From Deltaproteobacteria bacterium (GTDB lineage: Bacteria; Myxococcota_A; UBA9160; SZUA-336): a stretch of 64,000 bases of DNA. Location of the stretch: contig JAJDAK010000083.1 of assembly GCA_029261895.1 (NCBI GenBank), forward strand, positions 20,685 through 84,684. Reading direction: 5' to 3'. Positions within the stretch are counted from its first letter, which is position 1, and every line of letters starts with the position of its first letter. Position numbers and translations under genes: made by a program. Positions 27,644 through 37,000 of this stretch are shown one piece after another. Under the pieces are notes generated by a model, which was not told where the DNA came from, searched no databases, and saw nothing but the letters and a program-made list of their open reading frames with translations.

Positions 27644-28123
27644 GTGACCATCGAAGAGATCGTATTCGAGTTCAACGTCTTTGATAAACACGGTGAGTCG
27701 TTAGGCGGTAACAAGGGCGAGACCCCGCGAATCTTCGAGGTCGGTGCGGGCGAGATGCTACCCGCGTTGGAAAAGGAACTTCTGCAGATGAAAGAGGGTG
27801 AGTATCGATCCGTTGTACTTGCGCCGGCGGAGGCTTACGGGCCGGTCCGAGACGATGCCTTCTGCGAGTTTCCGTTGGAGAGTATCCCCGAGAAGGCCCG
27901 TCAGGTAGGACGCAAGGTCATGGGCCGCGCGCCGGACGGGACTGAGGATATGTTCGATGTCGTGGAGATTCGTGGAGACAAAGTCGTCCTCGATATGAAC
28001 CACCCGCTCGCTGGACAAACGCTGCGTTTCGAGATAACGCTGCTCGGCAAGACCAGCCGCGAACCGGAGGCAGCGAGCGCTCCCTCAACACGAGGCGATG
28101 CCGTCCGGTCGTTTCGCGTGTGA
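27644..28123 (+). CDS. FKBP-type (SlyD-like) peptidyl-prolyl isomerase
   Basis: 159 residues with a GTG start at 27644, six bases after the chaperone stop. The fold is read from FEFNVFDKHGESLGGN, EVGAGEMLPALEKELLQMKE, VVLAPAEAYGPVRDDAF, and VLDMNHPLAGQTLRFEI at the end; the last block is the SlyD-type NHPLAG motif, and the segment between is the insert-in-flap chaperone domain. The long His-rich SlyD tail is absent. It is cytoplasmic. Placement at the end of the operon suggests it helps fold or metallate an operon subunit, which is inference. Confidence 0.88.
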   Translation: MTIEEIVFEFNVFDKHGESLGGNKGETPRIFEVGAGEMLPALEKELLQMKEGEYRSVVLAPAEAYGPVRDDAFCEFPLESIPEKARQVGRKVMGRAPDGTEDMFDVVEIRGDKVVLDMNHPLAGQTLRFEITLLGKTSREPEAASAPSTRGDAVRSFRV

Positions 28124-28296
28124 CCCGACATGCGCCCCATGCTGGCCAGGGGGTGCAAATGGCGGCAACGGACACGCTCCGTCGTCTCGGCTCCCTCTTC
28201 AATACGTCATACCCGCTCGAACGGGAAAATGCAGCTATCGCTTAAAAACGACCGTCGTGTCTCCGATAAATATGAGCTGTGAGACAGAGTGACACC

Positions 28297-30126
28297 ATGA
28301 AGATTCTCTTAGTGCACGGGGAGGAGTACGCCGGTGCGCTTGCCTCAATGGGGCACAAAGTCTTCGTGTATTCGCCCGAGCAGACGCAGATTCAAGAGAG
28401 TACAGGCGTCGCGGAATTCTCACTCCAGCATGCGATCGAGCAAGCCAGTTTTGAGCCGGATCTCGTATTGATTAAGCTCATTGGTGGCCGACCTCTATTG
28501 AACGACCTTGCGGCGTGTCCGTATCGTCTCGTTGCGTATGTCTACGATTCTATGCTGAATCACTTCTGGCTGCGCCACTATCTGAAACTCTTCGATGATG
28601 TATTCGTCGATTGTAAAGACTCACTTCGACGTCTTGCCGAAGAAGGCGTCGAGGCCCATTGGCTACCTTTTGGGGTTGATCCTGCACTCTACCCGAGCGA
28701 ATACGTCGAGAAGGAAGTCGACGTGGGCTTCGTCGGATCGGTTCAGGGCCGACCGCGTCGAGTCGCTATGCTCGATCTTCTCCGCGAGCACTTCACGGTA
28801 CGTGCAGAGGGCGGTTGGGATTCAGACGAGTTTCTGAATGCGAAGCAGGCGTGCGCGATCTACCGTCGGTCGAGGATTGTTATCAACGAGTTACTCTTCC
28901 AGACGGTTACGTCTCGGACCTTCGAAGCCATGGCTTCGGGCAGCATGCTCTTGACGGAGTCCTGCGCGCCCGAACTTCGGGATTTTTTCACCGAAGGCAT
29001 TCACCTCGATACGTTCGAACCCGAGACCCTGATCGAGAAAGTCCGGTACTACCTGGACCATGAAGAGGAACGCGAACGCATTGCTGCCGCCGGTCGTAGG
29101 AAGATACTCGCAGAGCACACGCTGGAGCGACGCGCGGAGTTCCTCATCGAGATTGTGCGCTCGCGAACCGGACGCGGCATTCAGCGGGATATCAACCGGC
29201 GTCGTGTTCTCATGGGTCAGACCGCTTATCACTTCTGTAAGCGGTGGCCGCAGTTCGCCGCGACTCAGATTGCGGCTGCAGTAGGTATCTTGGGTTCGGT
29301 CCTCTGCGAGGAACCCGACAACGGGTCCAGCCTCTGGATGCTCGGTTTAACCGAAGCGGAGTATGGGGATAAAAGAAAAGCAGCGGAGCTGCTTGAACGC
29401 GCAGCCAAACAACTTCCGGAGGAGTATCTGGTCCTCTTTCACTTGGGCCAGCTTCTGCTGGAGGACGGGGATGAAGAGAGAGCGATTCGCCACTTCCGGA
29501 AGGGACTGGGGCGGATCGCGAGTTTGGGCGATGAGGCGTTGGCCTCCACCTGCGCCCAACTCCAAGTTGCGAAGATCGACTGGCGATTCTGGCTTGGGCT
29601 TGGGCACCTGCTCGATGCGCGCGGACGATGTGCTGAGCTCTACGCGTGGCACCCCGATAGCAGCCCGTTTCCTTTCTTTTCGATCGCGTACTTTGTTCGT
29701 GCCTATCGTGAGGGTGGCGGCGCAGAGGCTCTGATGGCCATCGGCGAAGCGCACTCGCATTCGGGCGCACTCTGGGATGCGACGGAGGTATTCGCTCAGG
29801 CCGCGACGGAAAGTACGCAGAATCCCGAGAACATCTTCCGTGCCGGGACCGAGTCTCTCAAGGTCTTCCGTCGGAGCCAGGGACTCTCCTTTCTGAGCGC
29901 CGCGATCCGACTAAAGCCCGCGCTGCGAGGCCGTCTGAAGGATCTGCCACTGCGACCGGCCGAGCAGGCCGCATTGCTTTCGATCGATCAGCGACAGACC
30001 AACCGCGTACCTTTGCGACTGCAAGAGAACGGCAGCGGCACACCCGTGCGGTCAATTCCAGAATCTACATGCGTCAGCGTGAGGGAAACATCGGTCGGTA
30101 GTATCGCCCGCAGCGAAAGGCCTTGA
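28297..30126 (+). CDS. CgeB-like glycosyltransferase with C-terminal helical repeats
   Basis: 609 residues from the ATG at 28297. Residues ~1-300 are a GT-B-type fold of the CgeB / Glyco_trans_1_2 group: MKILLVHGEEYAGALASMG, then VDVGFVGSVQGRPRRVAML, and the sugar-nucleotide site TSRTFEAMASGSMLLTES followed by TEGIHLDTFEPETLIEK. Residues ~310-600 are helical with TPR-like pairs (LGLTEAEYGDKRKAAELLER, LLLEDGDEERAIRHF). It probably modifies a protein or surface glycan in the cytoplasm. No adjacent acceptor is obvious. The ribosome site is weak. The last ~40 residues are low in pattern. Confidence 0.78.
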   Translation: MKILLVHGEEYAGALASMGHKVFVYSPEQTQIQESTGVAEFSLQHAIEQASFEPDLVLIKLIGGRPLLNDLAACPYRLVAYVYDSMLNHFWLRHYLKLFDDVFVDCKDSLRRLAEEGVEAHWLPFGVDPALYPSEYVEKEVDVGFVGSVQGRPRRVAMLDLLREHFTVRAEGGWDSDEFLNAKQACAIYRRSRIVINELLFQTVTSRTFEAMASGSMLLTESCAPELRDFFTEGIHLDTFEPETLIEKVRYYLDHEEERERIAAAGRRKILAEHTLERRAEFLIEIVRSRTGRGIQRDINRRRVLMGQTAYHFCKRWPQFAATQIAAAVGILGSVLCEEPDNGSSLWMLGLTEAEYGDKRKAAELLERAAKQLPEEYLVLFHLGQLLLEDGDEERAIRHFRKGLGRIASLGDEALASTCAQLQVAKIDWRFWLGLGHLLDARGRCAELYAWHPDSSPFPFFSIAYFVRAYREGGGAEALMAIGEAHSHSGALWDATEVFAQAATESTQNPENIFRAGTESLKVFRRSQGLSFLSAAIRLKPALRGRLKDLPLRPAEQAALLSIDQRQTNRVPLRLQENGSGTPVRSIPESTCVSVRETSVGSIARSERP

Positions 30127-30127
30127 A

Positions 30128-30155
30128 CGCGAACCAGTGACAACGACGTACGTTA
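30128..30155 (-). repeat. Possible weak copy of the tRNA-like repeat
   Basis: GCGAACCAGTGACAACGACG here resembles GCGAACCGGCGACAAAGACG in the copies at 51.1, 53.1 and 59.96 kb. It covers only about 25 bases, so it may be chance or an old fragment. Confidence 0.3.
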
Positions 30156-30261
30156 GAAGATGAAGTTGCACATTGATCATACAGGCAAGAAACATGCGGT
30201 GATGAAGATTGATATTTCACCCTGGTGACTCTCACAGGGCTTCTGCGGCATACTATGGGTA

Positions 30262-31371
30262 ATGTTGTGGTTCAGACCATCCCCGATCCGCATGGCGCGC
30301 CATATGACGAGCGTCGCTGTGCTCCTCATCGCGAGCGCGACGCCGATCACCAGCGCGCACGCCGTTGAGTACCGCTTCTATCACCCCGACCCACTGGGTT
30401 CGAACACGGTTGTCACCGATCGTAGTGGAAACGTCGTGCAACGCGCGGTGTACTCGCCCTACGGCGAACTAACTTCGGTTGTCGATGGCCAAGGAAACTC
30501 GATCGAACCTGGTGCCGACAGCGTGCGGCATCTCTTCACGGGTCAGGAGCAGGATCCCGAAAGCGGCCTTCACTCCTTTGGTGCACGCCACTACGATCCG
30601 TTTGTTGGGCGGTTTCTTTCCGTCGACCCCGGCTTTCCGCAGGGACAGGGAAGCCTAGCCCAGCTCGGAACGCACGGCGCTGCACTCAACGGTTACGCGT
30701 ACACGCTTAATCAACCCACGAAACTCATCGATCCCACCGGCGAGATAGCCGTACTCGCAGCGATCGGGATTGCAGCCACGATCGCGGGTGTCGCGCTCAC
30801 GGCGTACGAGTATCACGAATCCGGCCTGGCAACCGATCTCGCTGCCGTGGCGCAGAACCCATCGAAGGACAACTTTAGAGCATTGGCACTATCCCAACTC
30901 GAAGACGCCAGTGCGCTGGGCATCGTCTTCGGTATGGCGGAGAAAGCTTTGCCATCGACGAAGCTTGCCGGTTTGGGCAACAAGCTTCTCAAGGATGGCC
31001 CAGAAGCAGCCGTGTGGATCAGCCGCAAGATTGCTCGCTTGAATCTGGACGACGCGGGAGCCGCACTGCGGAAGTTCATGAAGAAGCTAGCGCCACGAGA
31101 GGTCAAGAACGCGGAGAAATTCACGGACATCATCGCGAATCAGGGAACGGGAATACTCGGGGGCCACCTTAAACCAACCAAACGCCAACCACATATCCTT
31201 CAACTGACGTCTGGACATGATTCTCGCTTGCTCTTCTATATCGGCATCGAGGACGGAAGGAAAAACTACGTCTTAGTGGATGGCGTGACAAAGGCGGATC
31301 AGCTCAAAAACAGATATGACAACGTCCTTGACGCAGCCGAAGCGGAACGGAAACTCTTCCAGCAGAAGTGA
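30262..31371 (+). CDS. Short RHS-core protein with signal peptide and C-terminal effector-like domain
   Basis: 369 residues. An N-terminal hydrophobic stretch ends near TPITSAHA, a likely signal peptide. Residues ~38-165 are an RHS/YD-repeat core: YHPDPLGSNTVVTDRSGNVV, then GQEQDPESGLHSFGARHYDP and FLSVDPGFPQG..LNGYAYTLNQPTKLIDPTG, the typical conserved end after which polymorphic toxin domains begin. The C-terminal 200 residues start with a hydrophobic helix and end in a beta-rich part (HILQLTSGHDSRLLFYIGIE) that faintly resembles RelE-type toxins. No immunity gene follows; a terminator does. The usual long RHS shell is missing, so it may be an orphan tip fragment. Confidence 0.75.
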   Translation: MLWFRPSPIRMARHMTSVAVLLIASATPITSAHAVEYRFYHPDPLGSNTVVTDRSGNVVQRAVYSPYGELTSVVDGQGNSIEPGADSVRHLFTGQEQDPESGLHSFGARHYDPFVGRFLSVDPGFPQGQGSLAQLGTHGAALNGYAYTLNQPTKLIDPTGEIAVLAAIGIAATIAGVALTAYEYHESGLATDLAAVAQNPSKDNFRALALSQLEDASALGIVFGMAEKALPSTKLAGLGNKLLKDGPEAAVWISRKIARLNLDDAGAALRKFMKKLAPREVKNAEKFTDIIANQGTGILGGHLKPTKRQPHILQLTSGHDSRLLFYIGIEDGRKNYVLVDGVTKADQLKNRYDNVLDAAEAERKLFQQK

Positions 31372-31434
31372 GGAAATAAGAGGCACTGTGTCTCTTGCGG
31401 TAGTTCTCCCGATGCCCGGCTTTGGATCGCGTTA

Positions 31435-31463
31435 GGGCAGCTCGATCACCTTGCCCCTTTTTT
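31435..31463 (+). terminator. Intrinsic terminator
   Basis: A 5-bp stem (GGGCA with TGCCC, 12-base loop) is followed by C and six T. It sits between the convergent RHS-core and pentapeptide genes and would end the RHS-core transcript. Confidence 0.6.
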
Positions 31464-31522
31464 AAATTTTGCCCCCCACACAACTCCATTCCGTATGGAT
31501 GTTGGCTGCTCGGACTGTGGAC

Positions 31523-33427
31523 TCAGAAGCCAGTAGGTTGGCAGAGTTCAACTGCCTGGTTGGGATCGAGGAATTCAAAGCCAAGCACCTCAAACGTCTG
31601 CGGCAGGAAAAACTGCCCGGGTGGCTTCGGAGTGCCGGCGAACGGAATTCCCGGCAAAGGGATTGCCAGGGGATTGTTGGGATCACTCACCGTGAACGGA
31701 AGTCGCACATCGTAATCGATGACCAGCGCATTTCGAGAACTTGGATCGCTTCCAATTCCGACTTCGTTACCGGCGGTCATGTTTCCATAGACGTGAAGTT
31801 CGTTGTCCACGTTCTCCGCAAGGAAGTTGTTCTCCGCAAACATGAAACCTGAAAAACGAAACGTAGTGCCAAAGGCTGGATCACCAAACAAGATGTTGCC
31901 GCTCCCCTCCGTGGTCTCGTTGCCGGGCGGCACGCCGAACTCGCCGGGAAAGTCTTCGGGCGCCTTAATGGCGATCAGCGCGATGGCATCCTTTTCGAGA
32001 TCTTCGTAAACAAAGTTGTCGCTAATGAAGATATTACCCTCAGCCACCATCGTAATCCTCGTGCCCTCATTTCCCTCCGTGATCAACCTAAACGTCAGCG
32101 GAGCCGAATTGTGGATCCAGATATTCCCGTCCACGAAATAGACTTTGTCGTTTCCCTCTGTACTCAAGCTGATCCCGAAGCCAAGATTGCCGTCATAGCT
32201 TGGCTCTTTGTCGCGTGCCCCTTGGCCGAAACGGAACTCGCCGTCCCCCGCGCCAGTAAACACGTCGTCGAGGAAGAAGTCGTTGCGATCGGTCCCCGCG
32301 ATCTCGATCGGATTCCGACGCGGGTTCATTACGAAGATATTTCGCGGATCGTTAGGATCACCCAGGAAACGCCCGGTCACGCCGGAGTAATCCTCGGGTC
32401 GAACGTGGACTACGTTCACACCGAGAATCGAGTTCGCATCGATCTGTTCTGGTGACGCCAGTTGCTGGAGAAAAGGCTGAATGTTTTGCGCGTTGGGACT
32501 CGTGATTTGTATCGCCTGCACCGGATCCGGGAAGCCCGAACGAACTACAGAACCCGGCGCAACAAACGCTTCGTCCTGGATGATGATCGGCCGACCCGAG
32601 TAGATCGGTCCAAAGAACGCATCCGCAGAGGGTAAGAGTCCGCCCAACACGAGTGCGGGTGGCACGTTCAACGACCCACTGTAGAGCCCATAGGAGAAGG
32701 GACTGGTCGCGCATACCTCTGCAAGACCCGGTGCGGGCAGTCCGAGATCGATCTGAACGCGCTGATCGAAGGCAACCTGGTTGGGTAAAAGGGGCACGTC
32801 TTCATTCACAAACAAAACGCCATCGAGAATTGCATTCTTGAGATCGGCACCGAAGAAATCCGCGCCACGAACATCGCTACCTTCGAGATCGATTCGCTTG
32901 AGATTCGTGTCGACAAACACAGCTCCAAACAAACTTGCGAATCGAACGGTGGCACGCTGCATCTTCACCCCACTGAAGTCTGCACCCGCCGCACGAACGG
33001 CCGTGAGATCCGTGCGCTGCATCTTCGCCCCACTGAAGTTTGAACCTTCAAGTCGTGCACCCGAAAAGTCCGCTCGTTGTAACTTGGCACCGGATGCATT
33101 CACGACCGATACGTCGGCATCACGAAAACTGGCGCGGCGCGCGACTGCGCCCGTGAGGTCGGCGCCCTGCAAATCTGCTCCGCTGAGATCGGCCCGGTTT
33201 AACTTGGTGCCGACCAAGATCGCATCCACCAGAATTGCCTCACTAAGATTTGCGCGTTGTAACTTGGCACCGCTGAGATCGACACCGGTGAGATCCATCC
33301 CCGAGAGATCGGCGCCGCGCAGATTAGCGCCTGGGCCAATAACCTGCGCGTCGGCTTCAGATACCGCCAGGAGCAAGATTAGAAATCCGATGGTCCGCAG
33401 GCTGCGTGCTGATGCTGCTCTTCGCAT
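31523..33427 (-). CDS. Secreted pentapeptide-repeat protein
   Basis: 634 residues with GGGAGG before the ATG. A signal peptide ends near residue 27 (AVSEADAQ). Residues ~33-215 are about 36 consecutive pentapeptide repeats of the A(D/N)LxG type (GANLRGADLSGMDLTGVDLS), which form a right-handed square beta helix. Residues ~290-634 are a second, glycine/asparagine-rich beta domain (GNIFISDNF, NELHVYGNMTAGNEVGIGSD) that also looks like a beta solenoid. The protein is extracellular or surface-bound. Long repeat tracts are low in complexity but the frame is intact. No enzymatic motif is visible. Confidence 0.85.
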   Translation of the reverse strand: MRRAASARSLRTIGFLILLLAVSEADAQVIGPGANLRGADLSGMDLTGVDLSGAKLQRANLSEAILVDAILVGTKLNRADLSGADLQGADLTGAVARRASFRDADVSVVNASGAKLQRADFSGARLEGSNFSGAKMQRTDLTAVRAAGADFSGVKMQRATVRFASLFGAVFVDTNLKRIDLEGSDVRGADFFGADLKNAILDGVLFVNEDVPLLPNQVAFDQRVQIDLGLPAPGLAEVCATSPFSYGLYSGSLNVPPALVLGGLLPSADAFFGPIYSGRPIIIQDEAFVAPGSVVRSGFPDPVQAIQITSPNAQNIQPFLQQLASPEQIDANSILGVNVVHVRPEDYSGVTGRFLGDPNDPRNIFVMNPRRNPIEIAGTDRNDFFLDDVFTGAGDGEFRFGQGARDKEPSYDGNLGFGISLSTEGNDKVYFVDGNIWIHNSAPLTFRLITEGNEGTRITMVAEGNIFISDNFVYEDLEKDAIALIAIKAPEDFPGEFGVPPGNETTEGSGNILFGDPAFGTTFRFSGFMFAENNFLAENVDNELHVYGNMTAGNEVGIGSDPSSRNALVIDYDVRLPFTVSDPNNPLAIPLPGIPFAGTPKPPGQFFLPQTFEVLGFEFLDPNQAVELCQPTGF

Positions 33428-33628
33428 CGTGTCCTCCCTTTCGTGCAGGTGGGATGATGAGTCTTCCCTACTCTACCACCCTGGGGCCACGTGTGTACCT
33501 CCTAGCTCTACCGAAGCTCGATCGTCGCCGATTGGCTAGATTCGGAAAAAGGCAGCTCCTCGCTCACGAATACGCAAGGTTGAATGGTTCGGGGAGTTGC
33601 GCCGGCTCCTCGCGTGCAGGGAAGCTGA

Positions 33629-34036
33629 ATGAGCCGTGCGTTTGTAGCGATTCTTAGGTTTGATTTTTCACGTTGGGAACATCCGCATGTACGGTGGAGA
33701 ATCTGCCTACGGTGCCTCACAGAAAAGAACAACAAGTGGAGGCGCAATCTTCGGTACGGTGACGAAGTTCAGCTAACGCTTTGCGGTCGCAAACTCGCAG
33801 GGAAACCAACCATCCTCGCGGATGACTCAACGCAAACGCGAAAAGCTCTTCATGACCTTCTGATCGCAGTCCCGCGCATCGCGCCCTATTACAACCACAC
33901 CGATAACTTCTGGTTGCGGGCGCGGAATTCGCTTATGCTTGGCCAGCGCGCCCGCATTTACGGAGGATCGCTCAAATTCGATTGTGGGGTTGTGATTCGA
34001 TGCGAAGATCTGAATGGTTTTCTCGAGTGGCCGTGA
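33629..34036 (+). pseudogene. Possible decayed deazaflavin-dependent nitroreductase-like fragment
   Basis: The 572-base gap before the giant Cys-rich gene contains a frame whose middle reads VQLTLCGRKLAGKPTILADD then LLIAVPRIAPYYN. This resembles the last strand and helix of small PNPOx-fold deazaflavin-dependent (nitroreductase-like) proteins. The rest of the fold is missing, no ribosome site is seen and it overlaps the next gene's start. A remnant is the best guess; chance is possible. Nothing else is seen in 33428-33999. Confidence 0.3.
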
Positions 34037-37000
34037 ACATGTTCATCGTTCTTTGTGCCGTGGTTTCGATCGGCACCACGTTGCTGGCGCCCAGCGAGGC
34101 GCACGCCACCGGGCAAAACTGCGGCGTTTTTAGCCCTTGCTCGCACAGCCACGACTATTGCCGATTCATCAGCATTACCCGCAGCGTCTGCACCGAGCGC
34201 GGTGACGGCGGCGAAAGCTGCACCGGCCTCGGCCAGGGCACCTGCAAATCCGGCCTGCGATGCGACATCCTCGGCGAGTGCCGCCACGTACCCGGACAGA
34301 CGGGCGAGCTCTGCGGCCTCGGTGTGCCCTGCGCAAGTAATCTGGTTTGTTCGGCCGACATCGCCGGTCGCTGTCAGGCGCGCGGCGGTTCGGGCGATAG
34401 CTGTTCGGGAATTGGCCAAGGTAGTTGCCAGTCCGGTTTAGTCTGCGACTTGAATCGCACCTGTCGTCACGACCCACCCATTATTAACGAGCCCTGCGGA
34501 ACCGGCGTACCGTGTGCGACCAGCGATCTGTATTGCAGCTCGCCTATTGGCGGTACCTGCTTAGCCCGCGGCAACGGTGGCGAGAGTTGCACCGGTTTAG
34601 GTCAGGGCACCTGCCTCAACGGTTTGCTCTGCGATTTCCTGGGTGAGTGTCGGCACGTACCCGGCGAACTCGGCGAATTCTGTGGCACCGGCGTGCCGTG
34701 CATCGCATCGCTCGGCTGCTCGGCCGACGTTGGCGGTCGTTGCGAAGCACGAGGTTCGTCAGGCGACACTTGCTCCGGCGTTGGTCAAGGGAGTTGCGAG
34801 AGCGGTTTGGTCTGCGACTTGAATCGCACCTGTCGTCACGACCCACCCATTATTAACGAGCCCTGCGGAACCGGCGTACCGTGTGCGACCAGCAATCTGT
34901 ATTGCAGCTCGCCTATTGGCGGTACCTGCCTCGCTCGCGGCGACGGTGGCGAGAGCTGCACGGGTTTAGGTCAGGGTACCTGTCTCGACGGCTTGCTCTG
35001 CGATTTCCTGGGTGAGTGTCGCCACGTACCGGGCGAACTCGGCGAATTCTGTGGCACCGGTGTGCCGTGCATCGCATCGCTCGGCTGCTCGGCCGACATT
35101 GGCGGTCGTTGCGAGGAACGCGGTGAGTCCGGCGATTCCTGCTCTGGAATCGGCCAGGGTAGTTGCGTCGACGGATTGCTTTGCGATTTCAATCGCACCT
35201 GCCGCCACGAGGTACCCGAATTGGGCGAGCCCTGCGGTCTAGGTGTACCGTGTATTTCGTCGCTGGGTTGCTCCGCGGACGTAGGCGGCCTGTGCGAGGA
35301 ACGCGACGTTTCGGGCGAGACATGTTCGGGCATCGGACAAGGCAGCTGCGCGGACGGACTGCTTTGCGACGCGCTGCGTGAATGCCGCCACAGTCCACCA
35401 CAACTTGACGAGCGCTGCGGCATCGGAGTTCCGTGCGCAGACGACACCCTCTTCTGTCAGATCGGAACGGGACGTTGCAAGCGGCGCAAGACTGTGGGCG
35501 AAGGCTGTTCGATCGCCAACCAGTGTCTGAAAGACTTGAGTTGCGAGATCTGTCTCACCGACGGCTGCGACTACCCATTGATGTGCTTCCCCAACTCGGC
35601 GAATGGCATTCTCACCGAGCAGCAATGCAACGCGATCTACATCGGCTTCCTACACGATCGAGCACGTGATCTGGGTGTGGCCATGACGTACGCTGTCGGG
35701 GATAGCGCGGCCGCGGGCGTGGCTGAATCACAGGGGATTGGCGTCGCCTACGGCCCGGATGACCGCTACGGCTGTTACACCAGTCTTTGCGTCGGCGCAG
35801 CGGTCGACGTTGAAATCGCCGCGTTTGTCTCCGTCGGCTTCTACAACGATCTCGACAGCGTCGGTGGTTCGTCCACGGCGTTTGTTGAAGAAGTGGAAAC
35901 TCCGGGCGGTACGTTCAACTTCTCTACGTCGCAAGTCTTCGGACGCACACCCGACGATCTTTTGGGACCCCTGATCGGTACGGAGGACTGCTTCTCCATC
36001 GGTATCAGTCCAGACCTATTGCCCTTCAGCTTCGGGGTTTATGGCTGCGAAACCGTACTCGACATCGTGCGCGATGGAACCACACCGTTGGAGAGCCCCT
36101 ACTGCGGCGACAGCGTCGTGGATCCTGGCGAAGGTTGCGACGACGGCAATGTCTTTATCGGCGACGGTTGCTCGCCCTTCTGCACCAACGAAGTCATCTG
36201 CGGCGATGGCGATCTCGACTTGGGCGAAGGCTGTGACGATGGTAACCGCACCGATGGGGACGGCTGCAGTGCGTCTTGCATCCCCGAACCGCGCTGCGGC
36301 GACGGCGATATAACGCTCGGCGAGCAGTGTGATGATGGCGGCACCATTAGCGGGGACAGTTGTTCGGCGTCGTGTCAGCTCGAGGCGAGCTGCGGTAACC
36401 ACCGACCCGACACGGGCGAACAGTGCGACGACGGCGACCTCGATGAAAACGACGGCTGTGACTCGAATTGTCGTCTGACACTTTGCGGTGACAGCGTGCT
36501 TACACTCAACGAGGAATGTGACGACGGCAACCTGATAGATGGCGATGGCTGTGAGACGGACTGCACCCTCACACCGCTCTTGCAAAGCAAGGCTCAGCGC
36601 AAATGCCTCACCCAATTGAACCTGAGCCTGGCCAAGGTGGCGAAGGCGCAAGGCACTGAGGTTCAGAAGTGCCTGAGCGACTGGAGCCGCGACAAATTGG
36701 ACGGCCTGACCCCGGATGCGTGCATTTTGGCGGACCGTAAGGGCAAGATTGCCAAAGCCACGGACAAGACGACCGAGGCCGCGAACAAGCACTGCGGCAC
36801 TTCACCTGACTTTGGTGCAGCGGATGCAGGCGCAGTCAACGCAGCCGGTTTGGCCCAGCTCGATCTGGCGCTGAAGATCTTTGGGCCCGATCTTGGTAAC
36901 ACGATCGCGCGCAAGAGCGTCGACCCAACTCGGGCGAAGTGTCAGCAGGCGCTCACCAAGTCGGTACTGCTCTGTCAGGCCGCATGGTTCGCCGAGTTCA

